Of a stretch of 64,000 nucleotides of DNA, positions 40,023-52,809 are shown piece after piece. Made by a program: the position numbers and the translations under genes. The number at the start of each line of letters is the position of its first letter. The first letter of the stretch is position 1. The notes under the pieces were generated by a model. It had not been told where the DNA came from. It worked only from the letters and a program-made list of their open reading frames with translations, and did no database searches. Source of the stretch: Rhizophagus irregularis (Eukaryota > Glomeromycota > Glomeromycetes > Glomerales > Glomeraceae); assembly GCF_026210795.1 (NCBI RefSeq), contig NC_089445.1, positions 2,604,001 through 2,668,000 of the forward strand, in the 5' to 3' direction.

Positions 40023-42457
40023 AATTTGTTTGTAGTACGGGTTTGAAAAAGCAAAGCATGATCACTTGTCCTTTTGAGGAACTGATCAGCTAAAAAATTC
40101 CTGAATTTACAAATAAAAGAGTTTCCAAAAAAGAAGTTTTCTAAAGAATAAAGTTTGCAGAAAAGTTCTATCATAACATTCATCGTGGAACACCTTTTAA
40201 TTTTCTTAGTTTTCCATGTTCGAAATTCAAACCTAAGTTCTTGGTAGAAAGAACTAGACGTTTTTAGCAGCAAAAATATCATTTTGATTCGTGTAACAGC
40301 CGGTTACACCCAATTGATATCAGTTTTATGCATTGGTGTGACAATTAGACCTAAGAAATCAAAAAAAATATCGACATTTTGTTGAATTTAAATAATTTAA
40401 TTTAAGTGCATAAATCCCTATTTATTTTTATTTACCATTTTGTTACTGGAAAAAGCTCTAAATGCCGAATTATACTTCCATGATGGATATTAGATAAGCT
40501 TATTTATTATTAAAATAATTTTTTTATTTAGAACTATAAAATTTTAAGGTGGTAATGAAAATACTATGTATTAGAAACTTCCTTCGTATATTATTTGCGC
40601 AAAGTAACGTTCCATACATGTGGCGGATTGTGGCGCGGTAAAATATAACTTTATTCAATCACGTTAAGAACACAGTTAAAGTAAAATTTAAAAATCGGAG
40701 TGGAAGATTAGGATAGATTTCATTTTTGATTTCTATTAATTTTTATTAGTGTGAGAAGATCTTTTAAAAAAAAAAAATTTATGGACTAAGCTTATAAAAA
40801 AAAATTGTTTTATCAACGATTGATTTAGAACTTATTTTTTTTTTTTAACGATTTGATACACAATTATTGTTAAATCATAGTATAACGATATGTTTAAATA
40901 AATAATATAAATAATTCTAATAAATAAGACAAAATATATTGGGAACAAAGTATTTAATTCTAATGCAAAAATTCACAATCTTTCTCATATATCAATTCAT
41001 TCTTTTTTTAGACATTAAATCACTAGTAAATAAGTAAATAACAAAGAAAATATTAATAATGTTGAACAATTGGGATAATTTCACTGAAAATATATGGGAT
41101 AGATAATGTATAATAAAATGAGTACAACTTTTTTTATAAGTTTTTAGTTAGAAAATGGATATATTTTAAAAATTTTTCTTCCTGAGAATTTTGTTATGAT
41201 CGTCCCCAATAACTGTCACTCTTTATAATTTAAATAAGGTTTATCTTCAAACATTAAAACCAATTCAATAATTTAAAACTATGAATCAATAATGATAGGC
41301 TTGCAAAAAAGAAACAAGAACAAAAATACAAAGTAATTAAGTCTGAAAAATAATTAGTATTAATATTTTTATTAATATGATTTATATATACTGTATATAT
41401 AAAAGATAAATTCATTTTTCCAATACATATAAATTCTAATCGAATTTAACAACAATACACTTATATCAATGGTTGACTTATTACTTTATATATATTACTT
41501 TAGCGTAAAATAATTTACGTCAAATAGGACAAGTAACTTCTACAAATAATTACAATAAAGTCGTAATATTTGTAATATTAGTATCATATAGCATAACGTC
41601 AAATAAATTGTTAGTAATTTTATGTCATTTAAATTGTATATTACACAGTGAAGTTAATCTAATAGAAAATTCGAGATATCTTTGAGAGTCATGTGATAAG
41701 GTGAATCATGTTTGGTATGCATATCAACTAATAAATGATACACTGTATATCTAAAATGATAATCTTATTCCCGTGTTTCATTTTTTGGTACAAAATAATG
41801 TCCGGTAGTGACTGATAAATACTCACAATAATGCATAATTTGAATGCATTGTATATATTATTGATTAACTACCATGTTTATTAACGTAACTGATTGTCAT
41901 AATTGTGATAAATATTCATAATGCACAATTTGAAATAAAACCATATCAGATATACATTGTATACATAATTATGTTCATTAACGTAACTGATTGTCATATT
42001 GTACAAAAATAATGCAACAATAAAACAATAAAAACGCTTATTTTCGTCCATTTTCTGAGTCGACGACGACTAAACACAGCTTGAAACGAACTTAATTTAC
42101 ATGATTAATTATACAAAATGCGTCTAAATGATTATTTCTTTACTCATCAAGGCTTAGATCGACTTTTTTTTACAGGGTAACCATATATTTTTAGTAATTT
42201 AAAATTTTTTAAACGGGAAAAAAGTTTAATTACATTATTTCGTTTCAATATTGGCAAAAGCTGAGTCAATGACGATTAAACAACAGCATTGATGCGTCAT
42301 GAAATTTTTCTATTATTTAAGGACTCCATACGCATTAAAAAGTTTTTATAGAATTTAAAGATTTCTTTATTTTAGGTTTCCTAAAACTTTAGAGATATTC
42401 TTAAAAAAAATATTAAAAATAAAATATTAAAAATATTCTTATTCTTATTAACTAATC
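40023..42457. other. Intergenic with diverged repeats
   Basis: No gene is supported. The block 40141-40870 shares scattered words with 44745-44960 (TTCGAAATTC, AACCTAAGTT, AAAATTTATG), so a dispersed repeat is likely. At 41806-42005 an imperfect tandem duplication of about 100 bp is visible, both units ending GTAACTGATTGTCAT. Two related words with CTGAGTC and GACGA occur near 42055 and 42260. Confidence 0.45.
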
Positions 42458-44170
42458 ATGAGCGACTCCAAAAACTACTCCGGCCGAAATGGTGAATTCT
42501 ATGTTTGATTTGTATTAATTGTATTACTTAATTAATTACTAACCAACCTTTCTACCTTTTAGTCCTTACTTCTTTTATAAAAATGCGAAGCAATGATTTA
42601 TCATGTTTATCATATCGTGGGTTCTTGGAATCTAACCGTGATACCATCATCACTTCGATCACATCTACAAACACATGCAATGGTCTTGATAATATATGGA
42701 TTCATCATTTTCTGAAGGAAGCAGAATTACTCTTGGATCAAAAACTTTTTATTGCATTGAAAAATAAGGTGCGTTTTTTTTTTATTTTGCAAAGTTAGGG
42801 TAACTCCTATGTCAAGTGCGTCTGGGCTAGGAGAATTACTGGGTTCGTTCGATTCCAAGCTTTCAATTCAGGTGTCCTAACTTTGTAGTTGGTAAAAGTC
42901 TGCTGATTCTGGAGGAGGAACCGGCTATGTACCTTCTTTTACCACTAAATAAAATTTTGCGCACTGCTAATAATTCGTTTCTTATGACAGGTAAACGTGG
43001 AACGCTCGCAGCACAAGAAACATTTACAAAAGTTCTGGCAGGAAGCAATCAAGAGGGTGAGTGAATATATTATTATTTTTGTGTAAGTATAATTTACTAA
43101 GCTATAACCTATTTATAGAATTCCAAAAAAAGAAAGCAGACTAAAGATAAAGAAAATATTCGACCATCAAAGAAGTCCCGAAGCTATATAACTCTTTTTT
43201 GTTGGGTTCGTGGGGATGTGCCTGCAGCTGTGCACGCTATTACAATAAATATTAGAAAGGAAAACACTATTGGCGAGCTAAAAGATCTTATTAAAGAGAA
43301 AATTGAGGTCCCCACCATAGCGAAAGATATTAAACTTTGGAAGATCGAAATTCAAGATAATCGCGACGATGAATTAGCAAATTTCCCACTTCAAGACTCT
43401 GATATGCTTCTTGCCACCCGCAAAATTGGGGAATATTGGGGAAAAATGCCACCAAAACGATATATTCATGTTATTATAGATTTTAAAAAATGTAATACAA
43501 ACTCTCTTCTGAGACACGGCATCAATAGTCTTCTCAACGATCATAATATTGATGAATTGTGTTTATACATCGAATCAAAATTAAAGGAATGGATCAAGAG
43601 AGGAAATCTTTATGAAGACAGAGAACTGGTCACAAAAGTGTTGTTTCATGCCCTGCTCTCAGATATCCCAAATTACTATGTTGATACGGAGGTTCCCATA
43701 GACATTTGCCACAATGTATCCCTTTATGCCGATCTTTTGATAGTTGAACTCAAATCAGCTGATAATACAAAGCGGAATCGGTTTATTTTTGAGTTCAAGA
43801 ATAAAAGTGTCAACTTCTTGGATTTGCGAATCAGTGGTATGTTTTCACATTCTTGCCTTTTTTGTTTACTATTATTTTATTTAGATTTGTAATCAAACTT
43901 TTTATTAAATCAGGTAATAATTGTAACTGGGAAGTGATGGAACAAAGAGCACAAAAAGTCGAAACAATGTCAATAAGTGATGTGCGTCGATTGAAATGTG
44001 GCAATGCAGAACGATTTGATAAAGGCAAGACTATAGAGGATATTTTCAGTGATGCCCGTAAACAACTCCTCAATTATATTCACAATTTAAAAGATAACTC
44101 ATTTCATACTTCAGCATTTATTGTGATGTCAGTGGGTTCGAGAAGATTAATATGGGAAAAAGTTAATTAA
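42458..44170 (+). CDS. Crinkler-like protein with PD-(D/E)XK nuclease-like C-terminus
   Basis: Five exons (42458-42491, 42563-42768, 42991-43056, 43119-43836, 43914-44170) give 426 residues. Residues 1-102 are a helical-looking region (FLKEAELLLDQKL, QKFWQEAIKR) of unknown family. A basic stretch, NSKKRKQTKDKE, looks like a nuclear localisation signal. Residues about 126-220 are the CRN-type ubiquitin-like domain: ITLFCWVRGD, IGELKDLIKEKI, LWKIEI, and the end YIHVII. The C-terminal part has a restriction-nuclease-like signature: EVP near 293, D307 (YADLLIV), E327 and K329 (FEFKNK), and a helix with QLLNYI. Crinkler proteins are modular and often delivered to nuclei. Here the CRN domain is internal rather than at the N-terminus. 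The nuclease call is by motif only; delivery or toxicity is not shown. Confidence 0.8.
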
Positions 44171-46990
44171 CCAATTCCGTCTATATGTATTTTTACGGGT
44201 TCAGGGATTCTTAGTCATGTATATTTATTTGTATGGTCACGGATGTTATGCATTATTCACTGAAGCTGGAAATGACTCGCTTACGTTGTTTATTAATCTA
44301 TTCTTCATAGTATGCGAGTTTAACTGTCGGTGAAATGGTAAATTACCTTTATCTTACTAATAATTTAATTTCATGATAGGATGAAAAACATAATAATCTT
44401 TAAACTTGCTTTTTTAAAATATATATATAATATATATACACAATTGTATAAATTAACGTTTACTTTATAATATATTGAAATAAAAGTAGTCAATAATCTA
44501 CGTATACGTTAAACAAATGACAAATTCCAACCTTCAACATGAACCATTAGAAACGAATAATATAGAATACTTAATATATTTTGATCTTAATAATATCATA
44601 GAACATAGAATACGATATTATCATTTATTTTATAAATTCATGATTTTTAAATTGTAAATTAACTTAAATTCTATTGATTGCCAGAGATCTCGAGTAATTG
44701 CGTTCTTGTTTATATATAAAAAGTGAATATTAGTTTTTGCAGTAAGTTCTATTATAACGTTCGCTATAAAAACCTTTTGTTTTCTAAGTTTGAAATTCGA
44801 ACCTAAGTTGTTAACGGAAAAGCATTGGATTTCATTTTAATTTTACCATTGATTTTTTTGTTATTTTTCACTTTTTCGAGGAAAAATTTTACTTCTAAAA
44901 AAGAAAATTTATGAACTAAAGTTATAAAATCAATGGTTGGTTTAGACTTTTAAAAAGTTTGGTCATTACACCTTTTTTAAAAATTTTTTTTTTTTGCTGC
45001 GGTAATTATAAAATTTTAATCACACAATAAAAATACCAACTGTACGGTACAGTAAGTATTTAACTTTATTTAAATGTGTCTACTAAACAAGTTAATCTTG
45101 AGAATAAACTCGAACAGCATGTTTTAATAAAGGATAAATTTTCACAAATTTGCCGTAATATGCAATTTCAATTGATTGTGATAACCTTCTCTCAAATGAA
45201 CAGTCAGTACTTAAAGTACAATGGATTGGCTGCGCTTGATACCTGATGATATTTGTTTGGTTAATTATCGTACAAGGAGTTAGTCAACATATTAATTATA
45301 ATGCAAAAAAATTCCGTTATCGTTTGTTAATCATGAAGGGAAAAAAGCAATAAGTGTTAATGTCAAAGATATTTTGTATCATGAAAATTCATATATTAAA
45401 GGAAATAAGGCCTGAGGCAATAAATAGATTAGTCGTAGAAACTAATGAAGCTGTAGAGAAAATCGAAAATTTTCAGTCTATAAGAATCTGTAAAAAAAAT
45501 GGATTTAAAAAATAGTAAGAATAAATAAAAAAAAAGGTAACCGGGTGGCATCATTCCAAGAGGATAGGGATAACTGAAACACAAGAGTCAAATTAACTTT
45601 TTTCGTTAGCATTTTCTATCAGCAAAAAAAATCACCGTTACCTAGTTGTGTACTACGACTAACCGTCAGAATATTCACGTGATTTTTCCACATCCTTGTA
45701 TCCATTTTTCAATTTTTAGTAGAAAATACATACTATTTGTCACATGTACGGGGCATTTCGTAACTTTTTTACGCTGGGGTAGTCAGTAGTGTACTTACTG
45801 TACACTAATTTCCATATTTACAATAGCTTATGCCATATTCACTTCATCAAGTTCAACATCTCAAAATATTTACTTAAGACATTTAAAGTGACGAGAAAGA
45901 GGCTTGATAATAATAAGATTGAAAATTACTATAAGTGTATACAATTCTGTATGATTTTTTTATTCTATTATTATATTCGTAAAGTTTCACTTTTTTCCCT
46001 GAAAAAAGTTCATTTTTCCAATACTTTTTTCAATACAATTGATCGACCGATTTTATCGCAGTTTAATAACACATGATCTTTTTGAGAATTTTTCTTTTAA
46101 ATCCGAAAATATCATGAAATGAGACATACAGTACAATACGTACAGTATAATAACACTTATTTATATTATTCTACTTTAAATATAAACATATCTGATAATT
46201 GTTATCGTATATTTATCAACTTGATGATATTTAAAAAATAAGATTATCGTACATAAATAATCTATAAATAAAATTTTATTCTAGATCGAACTTGTCTCGA
46301 TGAAATATCTTTTTCGATTTTTAATTGCATCACTAAATGGCCTTTGTACAATGTTTTTGTGAATAAAAGAAGTATCGTGAATAACATATGAAACAAAGCC
46401 ATTTTTTTAATTGATATAATTGATAGCTATAAATAGATCTTCCATTCTTGCCATATCGGATTCATTGATAACCAACTGGTTTTGTAATCCATCTTGCATA
46501 AATTAATCTAATAAAATAAAGTTAAGACTAACGATATACTTATTACTTATTAAGATATATAGAATAACTAGAATAGGAATAACTCGATTGGCATAATAAA
46601 TTTTTATTTTAATGTCAAAATTTCCCTCAATGAACTTATTGTTTCCAAATTTATTAGTTTTGTATAAGATCTACAATTTGGTGCATAATCACTTCCACAT
46701 GAAAAAGATTCAATCATTCATAATTATCCCTATAAAAATTTTCCAAAAAAATGATCACATGTCTGAATTTCTTCGGAATATAAACTAGAAAAATGATCAT
46801 TTATCGGAATTTTATCCAGAATTTTTTTTATAAGGTTACTGTATACAGATGTTTAACTACTAAAATATTTGACCATTATGTTCCAAATAAATTTACGCAT
46901 GCTTTTAAAATTTTTTTTTATCTTTCTTTAAATAGGCTACATCTTGGATACTCTTTCAAATAAAAAAAAAATTATTTCCTTGATATCAAC
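44171..46990. other. Intergenic between CRN-like and AIG1 genes
   Basis: No gene is supported. It contains a diverged repeat of the 40.1-kb block (44745-44960), the palindromic words ACTGTACGGTACAGT near 45035 and TAGTGTAC-TTACT-GTACACTA at 45787-45807, and, from about 46650, the 5' flank shared with the AIG1 gene at 59.9 kb. Confidence 0.4.
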
Positions 46991-48626
46991 ATGAGCCGGT
47001 TAAGTATATCTATGAAATAAATTAATATCAAAATTTTCTTTTAACATTTTTTTTTCGGCTTCTTCTAATATTTAGAATCATTGACGATGTTTCCTATCCG
47101 GCTGTTCTTTTAGTAGGAAAAACAGGTATAATGTTCGGTTAATATTTAATATTGTTTTTTTCTTCTTTTCTCCTTCACTCTTAATTATGAAATTTTAGGT
47201 GCGGGAAAAAGTACTCTGGGTAACTTGCTTCTTGCGCAACCATACGATAATGGTCCTTTCCAAGTTTCAGCAGATATGGTAAGTTGTTTACATTTCATAT
47301 TCAAAATTTATCTCATTATTTTAATGAAAGTAATGTTAAATTTATTAGGAATCTGTTACGCAAGAATGTGGCACAGCTAAGATTTCAATCGATGGTGTAA
47401 TTTATAATATCATCGATACACCAGGGATTTTTGATACTCAGCTAGTTACGGATAAGATACTTGAAGAAATCGCTAAAACCATTAAGAAATGCAAATATGG
47501 GATCAAGGCTATCCTTTTTGTTCTTGGTTTGTAATAATAATTATTAGAATTTATAATCTATACTTTTTTGTTTTCATAATTAACTTTGAATGGTTTAATA
47601 GAAGCAAAACGGTTTAGTGCTGAACAAAGAGGTGTTTTGGAAGGAATAAGAAACTTTTTTGGAGAAGGCGCAACGAATTATATAATTGCTATATTTTCTC
47701 ATGCAACAAAAGCACAGATTTATGATAGAGATATAATGCGAAAAGCATGGAATCAACCTGTTTGTTCCTTTATTGAGGATATAGAAAATCGTTGGGGTAT
47801 CTCTCCAAACTCTGATTATTTTCCACCAGATGATCCAACTCATCAGGCACGATTAGGTGAAATAAAGGCATTCATTAGCAGTATGCGAGGAGTTTATACC
47901 ACTGAACAACTTGAAAAGTCTATACAAGAACAAGAAAAGGCTCGTCGTCAAAAAGAAGAAGAGGAAGAAAGAAAAAAACAGGAACACGAAGAGAAATTAA
48001 AAGAGATTGCAAGAAAAGAAGCTGAAGAGGCCCACAAACGTAAGGTTGAGCAAATGGAACGAGAGCGAAAGGCAAAACAAGAGTATGAAGAAAATTTAAG
48101 GAGAAAACAACAACAAGAAGCTGAAGAACGGCAGAGGCAAATGGTTGAGAAATTGAAACAAGAGGAAAGAGAAAGAAAGATACAAGAAGAAAATTTAAGG
48201 AGGAAACAACAACAAGAAGCTGAAGAACAATATAGACGAAAACTTGAGCAAATGCGACGAGAGCAAGAACGAGAAGAGGAATTGAGAAGACAACGAGAGC
48301 GAGAATGGGAATTAAGAAGACAACGAGAGAGAGAACAAGAATTAAGAAGACAACGAGAGAGAGAAGAAGAATTAAGAAGACAACGAGCAAGAGAAGAGGA
48401 ATTAAGAAAACAACGAGAACGGGAAGAGAATTTAAGGAGGGAACGAGAAAGACAAGAGCAACAAAGACTTCAAGAAATGTATAGAAGGCAACGTGAAGAA
48501 GCAGAACGAGAACGTATGAGAAGAATGGAAGAATTACAAAGAGAACAGGAGAGACTACGAAGATTCCAAGAGGAGAGGAGACGCCAAGAGGAGAGGAGAC
48601 ATGATGATGATTGTCGTATACTTTAA
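46991..48626 (+). CDS. AIG1-type GTPase with long charged coiled coil (no Hog domain), copy 1
   Basis: Five exons give 446 residues: 46991-46998, 47076-47125, 47199-47278, 47349-47526 and 47602-48626. The first exon is only 8 nt (ATGAGCCG), a structure repeated in both other complete AIG1 genes here. G1 is LVGKTGAGKSTLGNLL, split by an intron inside TG/AGK; G3 is DTPGIFDT; a FSHATK motif follows where AIG1 proteins have their conserved box. AIG1/GIMAP proteins are septin-related GTPases that assemble on membranes and act in defence or stress in plants and animals. From about residue 230 the protein is an Arg/Glu-rich coiled coil with six 10-residue units (ELRRQREREE). There is no signal peptide or membrane segment. 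It pairs with the convergent Hog gene at 56.2 kb. Confidence 0.88.
48271..48450 (+). repeat. 30-bp coding minisatellite in the coiled coil
   Basis: Six in-frame units of 30 bp encode ELRRQREREE and variants. The paralogue at 59.9 kb has five units, one of them shortened by one codon, so the repeat number changes between copies. Confidence 0.75.
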
Positions 48627-49160
48627 AATTTATTTGAAAATTACACAGTTACAATAAATCTGAAATATCTTCAGTAAAATCGCTTTCTCCATTAATAAAA
48701 TCACTAAAATTGTGTGACATTTTATTATTAAAATAATTTTTTTTGTCGTGCTAATTACCAATGAATCAAGTATGAAAAATTGATATTTGGTCATTCGATT
48801 AACATATGTTTGACGAGCCTACTTAGTTCTTGGCCACAGCCAATTCCCATTTCCAATCAAATCAATTTTGGCCGTCAATTTGGTCGTTGGATTTAGCCGA
48901 TTGGCCAACTATTTTAAAGCAATCAAAACGAATATATATTATTTAGAATGCTGTATGTGTAGTATTAATCATAAATACATAATTTTTTGTCTACTATTGA
49001 ATTAGTTTTTAATAAAAATTACAATTTTTAAATGAACACATCTTAAACTATACTAGTATGTGCCCGAACTACGTAAATGGTTCGTCAATACATCTTAAAA
49101 AATGTAATCAAATAACAATATAAATGATAAAATTTTTATTATTGAAAAATCTCTGGATAT
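48627..49160. other. 3' flank of AIG1 copy 1, duplicated at 61.5-62.1 kb
   Basis: No gene. The sequence parallels 61512-62095, including AAAATCGCTTTCTCCATTAA and the GGCCGTCAATTT...GATTTAGCCGAT segment, where the second copy has an extra 40-50 bp. Confidence 0.6.
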
Positions 49161-50305
49161 AATACATTTAGGCGACATAAGGTTAAAATTGGTTCTCATA
49201 CCCCAGTCGGGTCACCAGAGCGGGAATCTCAAATTTTATTTTTAGTTTAACCAATAAATTGCTCTAAATTATATCACATGATAAATTAAAGATACATTTA
49301 GTATTACATAAGAACACAGTCAAAAGGAAGGCTGGATGCCTGTCAATTCCTCTAATATAACAGTACAGATTGCTTATAATGTAAATTCAATTTAAATGAA
49401 AACATAAATATTATAAAATGATTTCCTCACGCCAAGTCATAGTTTTAACTATAAACTGCTAGTGGAAATCAAAACAATAAAGACTTGTTATTTTTTATAA
49501 TATTTAACTGATACAAAATTTACGTAATACAATACAAATTAAAGCAAATTTTTATATGAGAACCTTTTAACTTTTATATCACCTTAATTAAAGTTACATT
49601 ATCTTTTTTTTCTACTACGTCTTTTGCGACTACACTGCTGACATTCACGCGCAAAGAGTTTTTTGGTGTTCTTTGAGATCTTTCATTTTTTTTTAAAAAA
49701 ATATATACTGTATATAAGAAAAAAATTTTCGAAAATTTAAAACAAGAAATTGACTTATTAGCAGGGGAGCTGCCATTCGATTTTATTTCGTTATAGTAAG
49801 AACTATTTAAAAGAGAAAACTAAATAGTAAGCTTTATTTACTAATAAATTCACGAAATTTTCGTGATTAGGTACTTATTAGAGCACTTGGTTAATCGATT
49901 ATTAATTGGTTAAGGTTTTTTTGGATAAAAATAATTTTTTATTTTTTCTTGAATACTTTTATTGTAGTATAACTTGTTATTAATAAAAGAAATAAACAAT
50001 ATTATACTAATCATTTAGATAAAAAAAATCATCTATGTAATTTAAAAATTATAATTTATTTTTTTTTTATTATACTCAAAGGAATCGGTACATAAAATTA
50101 TAATTTATTAATTTTCAATTTAACTAATTTTATTTTTACTAAATAAAAATATATATTTATCCTAACTAAAAAATCATGCAAAACATGTTTTTTCAAATAA
50201 AAAAAAACAATTTATTTGATTATTATATTACTTGAAAGAACAAAAAAAATTTTAGCAAAAAATATGATAATTAGGAAAATAATTATTATTAAAAATAAGA
50301 ATCAG
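49161..50305. other. Left part of the 5.7-kb block absent from the second AIG1 unit
   Basis: The paralogous unit at 62.1-62.6 kb has only about 0.5 kb of unrelated sequence here. One short minus-strand frame ending near 49594 reads LFARECQQCSRKRRSRKKR; no domain is recognised. The rest is AT-rich. Confidence 0.4.
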
Positions 50306-50309
50306 AAAA

Positions 50310-50700
50310 AAAGGTAACGGCGTAATGCTATAGTGTTAATCTGATCACTGACCTAGATTCAAGTCTAAAAACTAAATAAACAATAATATACTTATATAAC
50401 AATAATTTTAAAAAAAATATATGGAAAAATTATATAAAAAGAATATAGTATAGATTATAAAGGAAAATTAAAAATATTTGAAAATAATTTTGGTTTTAGA
50501 AAAAACAACCCCAAAAAGGAAAGGGTGAGTCAGAAAACCTGAAAAATTTTGTTTTTTAAAAGAAAAAATTAAAAAATTAAAAAAATCAGTTTAAAAAAAA
50601 CCGAAAAAAAAATATCAAAAAAAAAATGGTTAAAAAAACAAATAAAAAAAATGGATTGAAAAAAATGTTTTTTAAAGATCGGAATAGGACTGGAAATGAA
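50310..50700 (+). mobile_element. SINE-like A-rich repeat
   Basis: It starts with GGTAACGGCGTAATGC and CCTAGATTCAAGTC, spaced like an A-box and B-box, then an A-rich body with short CAGTTTAAAAAAAACCG-type words. Related to 14405, 18465 and 50960. Inference from promoter-like words only. Confidence 0.4.
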
Positions 50701-50959
50701 ATTTATATAAAGTAATTTTAGTATTACAAGTTTCATATTAGCTAGATCTTATTTAGTGTAGGCTTCAATATAAATTTAATAGAAAATAGATACTTTGTTG
50801 ACATACTGTATATATATATATATATGGTGAATATGGGTTTGATTACAATGTAATTGGTTCAGTACTAATAAAGTCTTTGTTAAAAAAAAAAAATATTAAG
50901 GGTAAAAAGTATTAGTAAAAAAAAATCCTAAATTTACAATAAGAAAAAAAGAAAAGGTG

Positions 50960-51530
50960 CTTACCGTTGCCTGCAGCACCGATCTGATCACCCGATCCAA
51001 ACTTAATGGTGAAAAATTCGGTTTGAAAAAAAAGCCAACCCGAAAAAAGAAAAAGTGAAAAAAAATTTTCAGATTGGAAAAAAAGCCAAAGCCAACCTGA
51101 AAAAAGAAAAAGGTTTCGAAAAAAACTGAAAAAAAATTTGCGAGGAGGGACAAAAGAAAAATAGGGAACCGAAAAGGAAAAGGAAAGAAAAATAAAAAAA
51201 AACCTGAAAAGAAAAAGAAAAAAAAATTTGGGGAAAAATAAAGAAAGAAATTGGTCTAAAAAAAAAAAGATCAAAAAAAAAAATAATATAAGTTATTTAA
51301 TAAAAAAAATAATAATAATAATTTTTCGGTTTTGGAAAAAAACCAAATCTAAATGGAGAAAAAATGAAAAAAAAACAAAAAAAAAGAAAGAGGAAAAAAA
51401 CGAAAAATTTTTAAAAAAGAAAAAAAAAGAAAAAAAAAGAAAAAAAAAGAGGTGTTTCGAAAGAGAAATGACAAAATTTGAAAAAAAAAAAATTGAAAAA
51501 AAAAAAGAAAAAAAAATTCCGATTAATTAG
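50960..51530 (+). mobile_element. SINE-like A-rich repeat, second copy, with long purine strand
   Basis: GATCACCCGATCCAAACTTAATGG matches the heads of the other copies (GATCACTGGTCCAAACC). The following 500 bp is almost all A and G on the plus strand. The open frames it creates on both strands are low complexity and not counted as genes. Confidence 0.4.
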
Positions 51531-51971
51531 ATGTACAACATGACTTGCCAATCAATCGGGTCTTAACTATAAAACTATAAAAAATACGAATCAGCCAATT
51601 CAAATTAATTTTATTAATTATATTATTTTTGTAAATTTTTTTTTGATTTTTTTTTTAACAAAAAAAAATGTTTTTACGAAAAAGAGAAAAAGGTAAATCA
51701 AAAATAGAAAGACATTTCCATTTTTATTTTTATAAAATTTTTTTTTGATTTTTTTAACAAAAAAAAAATGTTTTTTTACGTAAAGAGAAAAACAAAAATA
51801 GGAAGTTATTTCCTTTTCAATCAAAAAAAAATCCAAAAAACGTTAGCTTCGCTATACTAACATTATATAAAATTAGTTGAGACTTTTTCATCCAAATTTG
51901 GACTTATGGTTAGATTAAATGCAAAATCTAATCCATAAAAATGCACAAAATTTCACAAATTTTCATTTTAA

Positions 51972-52696
51972 TGTCACGGGATATTTTTTTATTTCTATTT
52001 TTTTTATTTTTATTGTTTTTATTTTTATTTATTTCTATTTCTATTTTTTTGTTATTTTTAGTTATTTTTAGTTATATTACTTGTAGTTGTTTTTGGTTGT
52101 TTATAGATTAGATAAAAAGCGGAAGCTTAGCGATATAAAGTGGCTGAATACAAGTGGCTGTATAGACAAATGTGCCCAGATCGCCACAATTGGCCGGGAA
52201 ACGATATTGGCTGGGAGACGATTATGTCCGAAGGACAGAATCGTCCTAAAAATTTAATGTTATATAAAGGACCGGTGTTGAAAGATAGATAGTTCAGTTA
52301 GAATTCGTCTAGTTTTATTGTATAGTAGATATACGGATATTACAAAGCGCCGGTTGAGGCAGTAATATCGTATTTTTTTTTATGAATAAACTTGTCGATT
52401 TGCTTCCGAATTATTGATACATATTTTATTACATTGTTTATTATCGTTTTATTATCATTTATTAACTTTCGTTATACATCGTTAATTTACTATACATATT
52501 TGCTAATTAATTGTTATATACACATACCACTTGATCCACCCTAATTTATCGCATCATTTATTATCGTTTATAATCGTTCATTATCGACTATTCATACATA
52601 CACTTTTACCTTACCGATTGTTATATATCGCCATATTACCTTACCACTCACATACCGATCCTTATTCTTCTTTCTGTTACTACCTACCAAACGTCA
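51972..52696 (+). mobile_element. LTR-like segment
   Basis: A possible LTR runs from TGTCACGGG (51972) to ACGTCA (52696). Inside are a TATA-like TATATAAAGG near 52263, a GTTCAGTTAG transcript-start-like region, and a polyadenylation-like AATAAA at about 52383. Directly after the CA end comes TAAATTGGTGGTAAC, placed like a primer-binding site. No second LTR or coding domain follows, and no 5-bp duplication is seen, so this is probably one end of a broken retrotransposon. Confidence 0.45.
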
Positions 52697-52809
52697 TAAA
52701 TTGGTGGTAACATTAACAAATGATTGTCAATGATCTAATGTATTCCAGGATATGTCGGTACAAAAAAATCTATACTTGTTATTCCATGGATATCTGAGAA
52801 AACTAGGTT

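Noticed and set aside
40007..40282. 91-residue minus-strand frame upstream of the third kinase gene
   Set aside because: It overlaps the TATA-like region and leader of the kinase gene and shares sequence with a dispersed non-coding repeat at 44.75 kb.
47586..47601. Start codon MNGLI for AIG1 copy 1
   Set aside because: It lies inside intron 4; the acceptor TTTAATAG joins exon 4 to the E-A-K-R-F segment in phase.
47920..48390. Antisense open frame rich in Leu, Val and Phe that looks like a membrane protein
   Set aside because: It is the mirror of the Arg/Glu repeat coding for the AIG1 coiled coil; codon structure and conservation belong to the plus strand.
51228..51530. Lysine-rich 100-residue frame
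   Set aside because: Pure translation of an A/G-rich repeat; no complexity, no intron or domain.
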